NCBI GenBank assembly: GCA_032718475.1
Contig: JAUCBJ010007236.1
Coordinates: 1-64,000 of the forward strand
Direction: 5' to 3'
From: Nemertoderma westbladi
Lineage: Eukaryota; Xenacoelomorpha; Nemertodermatida; Nemertodermatidae
Length of the DNA: 64,000 bases
Positions 10,701 through 22,700 of the stretch are shown here, in pieces. The notes under the pieces are model-generated. The model was not told the origin of the DNA. It saw nothing but the letters and a program-made list of their open reading frames with translations, and made no database searches. Within the stretch, counting starts at the first letter, position 1, and every line of letters begins with the position of its first letter. The position numbers and the translations under genes are program-made.

Positions 10701-13700
10701 TGAATTTCGGTGGGTTTAAGAATCGAGGTGAACTTTTGTTGAAGGGCGACACAATCACAGATGTTACCGTGCTCATGGAGGACAGTCTCATGGTATTGAG
10801 CTCGTTGCTAAGTAACCGTTATAATGCGCCGTTTAAGAAGAAAATCCAGCAGTGGGTCCATAACCTTAGCAACACTCAGGATATTATAGAGAATTGGATG
10901 GTCGTGCAGAATCTTTGGGTCTACCTGGAGGCCGTGTTTGTGGGTGGTGACATCGCGAAACAGCTGCCCAAGGAAGCGAAACGTTTCCACAACATCGATA
11001 AATCTTGGGTTAAGATAATGACCCGCGCACATGAGACTCCCAACGTGGTTCAGTGTTGCGTCGGTGACGAGACTTTGGGGCAGCTGCTGCCGCATTTGTT
11101 GGACCAGCTGGAACAGTGCCAGAAGAGTCTCACTGGATACCTCGAGAAAAAACGTTTGTTGTTTCCACGGTTTTTCTTTGTTTCAGATCCCGCCCTTCTA
11201 GAAATTCTAGGCCAGGCTTCCGATTCCCACACTATTCAAAACCATTTACTTTCAGTATTCGATAATACTAAGAACGTGAAGTTTCACGAAAAGGACTACG
11301 ATAGAATTCTGGCGATAATGTCGTCGGAAGGAGAGTCGGTAGAACTTGAGAAACCGGTGAAAGCCGAAGGTAATGTGGAGTCATGGTTGAATGACCTCAT
11401 GTTGATGGCCCAGAAATCGTTGCACGGAGTCATTAGAACCGCTGCCTTATCCATACAGGACCAAAACTTTAATCTCATTGAGTTTTTGAATGCTTTCCCC
11501 ACCCAAGTTGGTTTGCTCGGTATTCAGATGCTCTGGACTCGCGATTCGACCGAGGCTCTTACAAACGCCCGCTTCGATAAGAAGGTTATGGCGCAGACCA
11601 ACCAGGCCTTCCTCGATCTCCTCAACACCCTCATTAGTGTGACAACTCAAAACTTAGCGAAATTCGAGAGGACAAAATTCGAAACTATGATAACTATTCA
11701 TGTACATCAAAAGGATATTTTCGATGACATGTGCCGTTTGCACATCCGAACACCGAACGATTTTGAGTGGACAAAACAGTCGCGGTTTTATTACATTGAA
11801 GACACTGACAAAATGTTGATTTCTATTACTGATGTGGATTTCCATTACCAGAACGAGTTTCTCGGTTGTACTGATCGATTGGTTATAACTCCTCTCACAG
11901 ATCGGTGTTACATCACTCTTTCTCAGGCGCTGCATATGAGTATGGGCGGAGCTCCGGCGGGGCCAGCTGGTACCGGTAAAACCGAAACCACGAAGGACAT
12001 GGCCAGATGCCTCGGAAAATACGTCGTTGTTTTCAATTGCTCCGATCAAATGGATTACCGGGGTTTGGGTCGGATCTACAAGGGTTTGGCTCAGTCCGGC
12101 AGTTGGGGTTGTTTCGACGAGTTTAACCGAATTGAGCTACCCGTATTGTCAGTAGCAGCACAACAAATCGCTATAGTACTGACTGCCAAAAAGGAACGCA
12201 AGAAAGAATTTATCTTCTCCGATGGCGATATCGTAGAGCTGAGCCCAGAATTCGGTATCTTTTTGACAATGAACCCCGGATACGCCGGGCGCCAGGAGCT
12301 GCCCGAAAATTTAAAAATAAATTTTAGAACTGTGGCCATGATGGTGCCAGATAGGCAAATTATTATTCGGGTAAAACTAGCAGCTGCTGGGTTTGTAGAG
12401 AATATTATATTAGCTAGAAAGTTCTACGTTTTGTACAAATTGTGCGAAGAGCAACTTTCTAAACAAGTTCATTATGATTTTGGATTGAGAAATATCTTAT
12501 CCGTGTTAAGAACTCTGGGAACTGTTAAACGTGCTAACCCCAATGACACAGAGAACACCATTGTTATGAGAGTTCTCAGAGATATGAATCTCTCAAAACT
12601 TATCGATGAAGATGAACCACTGTTTATGTCTCTGATCAATGATCTGTTCCCAGGAATAGTCCTTGATAAGGCCGGATACCCAGAGCTGGAAGGCGCCATA
12701 GGGAAGCACATCGAAGAATCTGGATTGGTCCACCACCCTGCTTGGTTTCTCAAAGTCATTCAGCTGTTTGAGACGCAGCGTGTGCGTCACGGTATGATGG
12801 CCTTAGGGCCTTCTGGCGCAGGGAAGACCTGTTGCATTCATGTATTGATGAAAGCCATGACAGAGTGTGGCGAGCCTCACAAAGAAATGCGTATGAACCC
12901 CAAGGCTATAACCGCCTCTCAGATGTTCGGCCGGTTGGATGTGGCCACCAATGATTGGACTGATGGTATATTCTCTACCTTATGGCGGCGCACCCACAAG
13001 GTTAAAAAGGGAGACCATGTATGGCTGCTACTTGATGGACCAGTTGATGCGATCTGGATTGAGAACTTGAACTCAGTTCTGGACGATAACAAGACGCTTA
13101 CTTTGGCTAATGGTGACCGGATACCAATGGCACCTAATTGTAAAATCATTTTTGAGCCCCACAATATCGATAACGCCTCCCCTGCCACGGTGTCTCGTAA
13201 TGGAATGGTGTTCATGAGCTCCTCGGTTTTAGACTGGGATCCCATCATTAGAGGCTGGTTGAAGAAACGGAATGAGCAGGAATCCAGCATTCTCTATGAG
13301 TTATTCAAGAATTCCTTCTTTAAAGCTTGGATTTTTGCCAGCGAACACTTGGAATTTAAGATGGATGTACTGGAGGCATTTGTCGTTGGTCAGTGTTCGA
13401 GACTTTTGGATGGTATAATTCCCACCCGCGATGAATTGGGAGGTAAGTATGCATCTGGCGGTCACTTAGGGCGTCTCTATGTGTTTTCCTTGATGTGGTC
13501 AATTGGTGCACTCTTAGAACTTGATGGAAGGGCTAAATTGCAAGAGTTCCTTCAAACAAAAGAGCTTGACCTTGATTTGCCGACAATGGATGAAAATGAT
13601 ACAATATTTGATTTTCTCGTCGATAAGAATGGTTCATGGGTGCACTGGAACAGTAAAGTCGAGGCATACACTTACCCAGCTGACCATACACCAGATTACT

Positions 13701-16700
13701 CCACTATCTTAGTTCCCAATGTAGACAACGTGAGAACCGACTTTTTAATGAACGCCATAGCCAAACAAGGTAAACCTGTATTGCTCATTGGCGAGCAAGG
13801 AACTGCTAAAACAGTTATGATAAAAGGATATATGGCTAAGTATAACCCAGAGTTTCATACGACTAAGGCATTAAATTTCTCGAGCGCGACAACACCTAAT
13901 ATGTTTCAGCGAACCATCGAGAGCTACATAGATAAACGTATGGGCTCCACTTATGGCCCACCTGCAGGGAAAAAGATGACTGTATTTATTGATGATGTCA
14001 ACATGCCAACTATTAACGAATGGGGCGACCAAATAACCAATGAGATTGTTAGACAGTTGCTAGGAAACAGCGGTTTTTACAACCTAGACAAACCTGGTGA
14101 CTTTACCACTGTTGTAGACTTGCAACTAATTGCTGCTATGATCCAACCAGGTGGAGGTCGGAACGACATTCCCCAGCGTTTAAAGCGACAATTCTCTATA
14201 TTCAATTGCACCCTTCCTAGTAATATTTCTATCGATAAGATATTTGGTATCATCGGTACTGGATATTTTTGTAAATCTCGTGGGTTCTCATCCGACGTTG
14301 CCGATCTAGTCTCTAAATTAGTACCTCTCACAAGGAGATTGTGGCAAGCTACTAAAATAAAAATGTTGCCAACCCCCGCCAAATTCCACTACATCTTTAA
14401 CTTGAGAGATTTGTCCCGAATCTGGCAAGGAATGTTGAACAGTATAGCTGAGGTTGTTACAGATACTTCGATTCTTATGAGCTTGTGGAAGCATGAGTGT
14501 CAACGTGTTGTTTCTGACAGGTTCACAAACGTCACGGATATTCAATGGTTTGATAGAAAGATGATCGCGTTGGTTACTGAGGAGTTTGGTGAGGATAAGG
14601 CCAATGTTCTATCAGAATCAAAGTATTTTGTTGATTTCTTGCGCGACGCCCCAGAACCCACTGGTGAAGAACCAGAAGACATGGAAATTGAGGCACCGAA
14701 GGTTTATGAAAGTTTTGAAACATGGGAAGTTTTACAACAGCGTTTGCTTATGTTCATGGCGCAACATAATGAGACAATTCGGGGTGCAGGAATGGATTTG
14801 GTCTTCTTCCAAGACGCCATGATCCATCTCGTCCGTATAAGTAGAATTATACGAACCCCGCAGGGTAACGCTCTACTGGTTGGTGTCGGTGGTAGTGGGA
14901 AGCAATCGCTTACGAAGTTGGCTTCCTTTATTGCTGGCTATAAAACCTTCCAGATAACTCTGACGCGTGCATACGGTGTCTCCAACCTAATGGATGATCT
15001 AAAGTATTTGTACAAAACTGCAGGAGGTAAAGGCCAAGGTATTACTTTCATTTTTACGGATCAAGAAATTAAAGAGGATGGTTTCCTTGAATATTTAAAC
15101 AATGTATTGTCAAGCGGGGAAGTTTCTAATCTTTTCCCGAAAGATGAAATGGATGAGATTCTCCAAGAATTGATTCCAGTTATGAAGAAGGAATTTCCCC
15201 GGCACCCTCCATCCAATGAAAACTTATACGACTATTTTCTTACTCGTGCAAAAAGGAACCTCCATGTGGCTCTTTGTTTTTCACCAGTTGGTGAAAAATT
15301 TCGAAGTCGTTCTATGAAATTCCCAGGTCTTATATCTGGGTGCACCATGGATTGGTTTCAACGGTGGCCGCGAGATGCATTAATTGCCGTGGCTGACCAT
15401 TTCTTATCGGTGTTTAATATTGACTGCGTTGAATTTGTCAAACAGGAACTCATTCAGTGCATGGGCTCCATCCATGATGGTGTGGCTGAAGCTTGTGTGG
15501 ACTATTTCCAACGGTTTCGCCGTGCAACTCACGTGACTCCAAAGTCATATTTATCGTTTTTGGGTTCTTACAAAGCCGTCTACGCAGAAAAGCATTCCCA
15601 CTTTTCCGAACTTGCGAGACGAATGAATACAGGTCTTGAAAAGTTGGTCGAGGCCCAAGAATCTATTGCAGTGCTCAGCAAGGAGCTCGCCGTAAAAGAA
15701 AAAGAATTGGCTGTTGCATCAGCTAAAGCAGAAGAAGTTCTTAAAGTAGTTACTGTATCAGCACAGGCTGCTGAGAAGGTCAAAAACCAAGTCCAAAAAG
15801 TAAAAGACAAGGCCCAAGTTATTGTAGATGCTATTGCAGAGGATAAGATTCTTGCAGAGGGAAAACTAGAGGCAGCAAAGCCTGCGTTGCAAGAAGCCGA
15901 ACATGCATTGCAAACCATTAAACCTGCGGACATTGCAACAGTGAGGAAACTAGGAAAACCACCCCATTTAATTATGAGAATTATGGATTGTGTTTTGATT
16001 CTATTCCAAAGGAAACTTGAGTCAACCCAGCAGGATCCCGAACGTCCTTGCCCCAAACCGTCGTGGGGAGACAGTCTCAAGCTGATGGCGCAGGGTGGCT
16101 TACTAAACAGCTTGGTTAACTTTCCTAAAGATACAATTAATGAGGAAACGGTTGAATTAATGAAGCCCTACATCGACATGGAAGATTACAATTATGACAA
16201 TGCGAAGAAAGTGTGCGGAAACGTTGCGGGGCTTTGCTCTTGGACCAAAGCAATGGTAATGTTTTTTGGAATAAACAAGGAGGTTCTACCATTGAAAGAT
16301 AATCTCCTGATTCAGGAGAAGAAACTTCAGTCAGCCATGAGCGACCTTAATAGCGCTCAGGCTCAACTTGATAGCAAACAAAGGGAATTGGATGCTGTGC
16401 AAGCAGAATATGATAAGGCGATGAAGGGTAAGCAGGATTTAATGGATGATGCTGATCGTTGCAAAAGGAAAATGGACACAGCCAGTACATTGATTAACGG
16501 CCTGGGTGGTGAAAAAACTCGTTGGACAAATCAGAGCAAAGAATTTATGGAGCAGATTGGTAGGCTTGTTGGAGATGTGCTAATGGGGTCTGCATTTTTG
16601 TCTTACTGTGGCCCCTTCAATCAGGAGTTTAGACAAATGCTACTCAAAAAGTGGCAGAAAGAAATGAAGTCGAGAAAGATTCCTTACAATATTGATCTCA

Positions 16701-19700
16701 ACTTAATAGATATGTTGGTAGAAGCAACAACAATAGCTGATTGGAGTTTACAGGGATTGCCTAATGATGAACTCTCTGTACAAAATGGGATCATTGTAAC
16801 AAGCGCGACGAGGTACCCTCTGCTAATTGACCCACAGACCCAAGGAAAGACTTGGGTTCGTAACAAAGAAGCAAACAAGGAACTTCAAATCACATCACTC
16901 AATCACAAGTATTTTAGAACGCATTTGGAGGATGCACTCTCATTGGGGCGACCGATGCTTATTGAAGATATTGGCGAGGATTTAGATCCAGCTTTGGATA
17001 ATGTGTTGGAGAAAAATTTTATTAAAGTTGGTAAAACTCTGAAAGTAAAAGTTGGAGACAAAGAGTGCGATGTCATGCCAGGATTTATGTTGTATTTGAC
17101 AACAAAGATGCCAAACCCTGTCTACACACCGGAGATTTCGGCAAAATCATCCATCATCGACTTCACGGTCACCATGAAAGGATTGGAGGATCAACTGCTG
17201 GGACGCGTTATCCTGACAGAAAAGAGCGAACTTGAAAGCGATCGAGTTAAACTCATAGAAGATGTTACCAACAATAAGAAGACTATGAAGGAGTTGGAAG
17301 ATAACCTGCTTTATCGCTTAACGTCCACACAAGGGTCACTTGTTGAGGATGAATCACTGATTACAGTATTACAAACAACAAAACGAACTTCCGATGAAGT
17401 CAATGAGAAACTGAAAGTGGCTGCCGAAACTTCTATCATGATAAACACGGCCCGTGAGGAATTCCGACCTGTAGCCACTCGTGGAAGCATCTTGTATTTC
17501 TTGATCGTGGAAATGTCTCAAGTTAATTGCATGTACCAGACAAGTTTGAAGCAATTTTTGGGTTGCTTTGATTTGTCAATGGAGAGAAGCAAGAAATCTC
17601 CTATAACTATTAAACGAATCAACAATATTATCGAGTATTTATCATTCGAAGTGTTCCGTTATACAGTTCGAGGACTTTACGAAGAACACAAAATTCTATT
17701 CACATTGCTGGTGGCACTTAAGATTGATCTGCAATCTAAGAAAATAAAACACGAAGAATTCCAAGTTCTCATTAAAGGTGGCGCAGCTCTCGATTTGAAC
17801 GACGTTCAAGCGAAACCTGCAAAGTGGATCAACGATATGGCGTGGCTGAATCTCGTCGAGTTGAGCAAACTGCCGTACTTCCGGGAGATATGCAACCAAG
17901 TGGAACGAAACGAACGACAATGGAAGGTTTGGTTTGATAAGGATGCTCCGGAGGAGGATGTTATACCGGACGGATACAATCAATCATTGGACACGTTCAG
18001 ACGTCTCCTAGTCATCCGATCGTGGTGCCCCGATAGAACACTGGCTATGGCGAAGTCCTACATAGCGGAGAGCATCGGGGACCGGTACGCGGAGGGCGTC
18101 ATACTCGACGTCGAAGAACTCTGGGCCGAAAGCGAGGCGCGGAGTCCCATCGTAGGTTTACTGTCGATGGGATCGGATCCCACCACCGCGATCGAACAGG
18201 TCGCCAAGAAGATTCAAGTCGAATGCCGTGCGATATCAATGGGTCAAGGGCAGGAGGTCCACGCCAGGAAACTTCTGCAGAACTTTACCACAAATGGCGG
18301 ATGGGCACTACTCCAGAATTGCCATTTGAGTTTGAAATTCTTAGATGAGATTATCACCATGATGACAGATCAGGAGGTTATGCACGAGGACTTTCGCTTG
18401 TGGATAACCACGGAAGTTCACCCGAAATTCCCGATCACTCTCCTGCAAATGTCGGTGAAATTCACCAACGAGCCACCCCAAGGGATTAGGCCGAGTTTGC
18501 GGAGAACCTACGTAGGAATGTCGCAGGATTTTCTCGACATCACAAACATGACGCAGTGGAAGCCCATGCTGTACGGCATCGCATTCATGCACACTACCGT
18601 CCAGGAACGACGGAAATTCGGGCCACTAGGATGGAACATCCCGTACGAATTCAACCAATCCGATTTCAACGCCACCGTCCAATTCATCCAGAACCACTTG
18701 GATGATATGGACATAAAGAAGGGCGTCTCGTGGAACACTGTTCGCTATATGATCGGGGAGATCCAATACGGTGGCAGAGTCACTGACGACTTCGATAAAC
18801 GACTTCTCAACACCTTCGCCAAGGTCTGGTTCAGCGAACAGATGTTTCTCCCTACCTTCCGGTTCTATAAGACGTACGCGATTCCTAAGTGTATGAACGT
18901 GGCCCAGTATATGGAAGCGATTAACGCGTTACCCCCCATAGACACACCTGAGGCCTTCGGTCTGCACCCTAACGCTGATATAACATACCAGTCGAACACA
19001 GCTAAGAATATTCTTGACACAATTTTAAGCATTCAACCAAAGGTTAGTAAATAATCCGTGTTGGGGTGTATATAGTGTTTCTTTATGTAAGATTATAAAT
19101 CGGTTGTTTTTTGTGCAATTATTTACATAAACAAGGTTTAATGTAAATTTGGTTCTTTACAAAAATTTTGAAAGAAATATTATTATTTTTGAGGTAGAGT
19201 TTGTACAATGAATGTAATTAAATTATAATTAGTAAGTTAATTAGTTTTTATTCTTTGGCACCTGTCTCGGTCAGTCACTCAGCGTTGATATAAAGTGTGA
19301 CGATATTTACCAACCCCCCCCCCCCCCCATCTCCCTCCTTCCTGTCACCTCACAATAATGTAATGTTCTAATTTAATTTAGTTATTAAAGTTCGAAGAGT
19401 CTAATAATTTCATATAGACCTAGTTACTTCATAATGTTTGAACACCATCTAGCCTTACATTGAGTCACTTTTCTTCAGGAAAGCGCTGGCGGTGGAGAGG
19501 AGACGAGAGAAACTGTCGTCGATCGGATGGCTAAGGATATGTTGGCCAAACTACCAGACGATTATCTTCCTTACGAAGTCAAGCAGCAACTCAATAAACT
19601 CGGGTCGTTACAGCCAATGAACATATTCCTGCGGCAGGTGAGAATTGATTCATTGGCTATATATTATAAAAAGTAATTACTAGTGGCGTGCAAGCACGCG

Positions 19701-22700
19701 GGATGTAAATCTTCTTTTCAGATTCAATCTATACACCAATTATTGTAGTAGTACGGTTGAAGGCATACATTATTACTAAAATTCATTCGCCTGGAATTAG
19801 TAATAAATTCACAATCGCCCATACCTTCACTGAGAAGGCTATCAGCTATGTATAATAATTAACACACACTAATGCTAACCTATGAAGAATTTCAAGTTTG
19901 TAAGGGGTGGAGTTTAGGCAGTAGGGCCTAAGCAAACAATATGGGTGTATTAAGTACAATAATATTGGCAACCTCATTTATACTAAGCCTGTGTAGAAAT
20001 CCATTACATAAGCAATTTTTCATCATGAACACCAGCTGTTATTGGTGTTATTTTACCATTGCGTCTACGGCACTTTTCGTTTATTTCATTTTTTGCAAAA
20101 ACTAATTACTGTATTTTTCTAAAAATTGCTTTATACACCCATTCACACCATACACTACTGGAGGGTACTAAAAACAACAAAATTGACCGGATAGTTTCGG
20201 AGCCTTTCTTGTGACAAACAAACAAACAGACAGACAGACACGATTTTCTTACAGTAAATAAATCTGAAGATTTACAAATTAATTACCATTACAAAAATTT
20301 ATTAATTACATTAACTTTCTCAGGAAGTAGACCGAATGCAGCGGGTTATCGCGACGGTTAGGGCCACGTTGATCGATCTGCAACTCGCTATCGAAGGAAC
20401 TATTATAATGAGCGAGAATCTTCGGGATGCCCTGGATGCGTTCTACGATGCTAGGATACCCGCGATATGGTTGAAGGTACGTTGTATCATGTGTTGCTAG
20501 GATACCCGCGATATGGTTGAAGGTAGGTTGTATCATGTGTTGCTAGGATACCCGCGATATGGTTGAAGGTACGTTGTATCATGTGTTGCTAGGATACCCG
20601 CTATATGGTTGAAGGTACGTTGTATCATGTGTTGCCATGATACCCGCTATATGGTTGAAGGTACGTTGTATCATGTGTTGCCAGGATACCCGCTATATGG
20701 TTGAAGGTACGTTGTATCATGTGTTGCTAGGATACCCGCGATAAGGTTGAAGGTACGTTGTATCATGTGTTGCTAGGATACCCGCTATATGGTTTGAAGG
20801 TACGTTGTATCATGTGTTGCTAGGATACCCGCGATATGGTTGAAGGTACGTTGTATCATGTGTTGCTAGGATACCCGCTATATGGTTGAAGGTACATTGT
20901 ATCATGTGTTGCTATGATACCCGCTATATGGTTGAAGGTACATTGTATCATGTGTTGCTACGATACCTGTTATATGGTTGAAGGTACGTTGTAACATGTG
21001 TTGCTAGGATACCTGCGATATGGTTGTGCGTCTATTTGTAATTTATTTTTTTGATCTTTAGGATTCATTTGATTTATCTTTATCTTTTCGGTAAATTTAT
21101 CTTCCATATGTTTTTATTGCAGGTTTCCTGGGAATCCAGTACTATTGGTTTCTGGTTCACCGAGTTACTGGAACGCAACTCTCAGTTCCACACCTGGTTA
21201 TTTGCGGGTCGACCCAACACGTTCTGGATGACGGGATTCTTTAACCCACAGGGATTTCTAACAGCAATGAAACAGGTTCGTATTAACCAATCATATTGCA
21301 GTAAGTCGGTACCTTCATTTAATCAGTTGACGTTACCATGACCTACTATAATAGGACATTATGTTACTACTGATCGCATGTCTGATCATACTCCTATATG
21401 GAGTCCATTCTGGGCTCTAACTGCTGAGGACACCAAATCTCTGGATGGCACATTCACAAGAATGCAACGCCGGGTTCATTGTGTCAAGTACAATGAACGC
21501 ATCTCCAACCAGACACTATATAACATTGGAGGTGTCTCATTGGTTCCCCCAAGCTTGACACTAGACAAAGCCGCCTCCGCTTTGCAGAACATTGTGTTCG
21601 CCGTGAGGACCGGCCTGTGGACAATCTTTTGCTTTGGCAGCCCCATGGAGAAATTAAGCATGGTGGACAGCCCATGACTTTCGTGAGACACCTCTTAAAG
21701 GACACTGGCCTTGAAGATGCCGATAATATAGCGCTGGTTCAACCCCCGGTGACGCGCTTTCTCATTTTTTCCACTTCTGAACAAACCCATAATATTACAC
21801 CTTTAATTACAGTTGCAATAACAGCTCAACTCCAATTCATTTATTAATAAGCCGACATTGCATTCATAATGCAGCTGCAATGCGGCATGTCGATTAACGA
21901 AGATGTGTTGCTGATAGTTATCATGTTGGCACTGACTACACTCATTCTTCTTTATTTAGACACGTTCCATTTACAGGTCTCTGTGATTGGTTAGTTTATC
22001 TCTAATATAATGAAACGTTTTTTATTTAGGAAGTGACTCGTGCCCACAAAGGATGGGCCTTAGATACTGTTGTATTACGCAATGACGTAACCAAGTTCCT
22101 TAAGGATGACGTCACTCAGCCACCCTCTGAGGGTGTCTATGTTTACGGTCTATATCTGGAGGGGGCCAGTTGGGATCGCCGTGGGTCTAAACTGATAGAA
22201 CCCAAACCTAAGGTTGGTAATTATAACCAGCATATTTTTATATAAATTGTATTTTATTATTTTTTTGAATATAAAATTTTTGAGATTAAACGTTTCTAAA
22301 CATGATTTTGGGTAACGCTTCTTGTGCCAACCAAGATGAGAATAATTATTGCATTATATTTAATATTCAAGCAATTGAAAAAAATTCATAAGTTTTAGTT
22401 ATCTCGTTTATCATTTCGCGGATTGGCCCCCTGAGAATGCCTTCCGATAGGGTGCGAAACCTATTGATCAGCTGACAGCGTTTTCTGATTACTAATTGCC
22501 TCCAACATTGGTCTACCGTATCGTTCTAGCTTGCATTACCTCATTACATACGATTTGGTATTTTACTCATAATAATAATTATAAATAACTATCAATTTAA
22601 TTATTATCTGGCTTTTTTCCTTCAATCATGTTAAGTGTGTTCAGCTTGCTATATAGGGATAATTTAAGTGGGTCTGTTCTATGCGCTGTTCATTAGGGAT

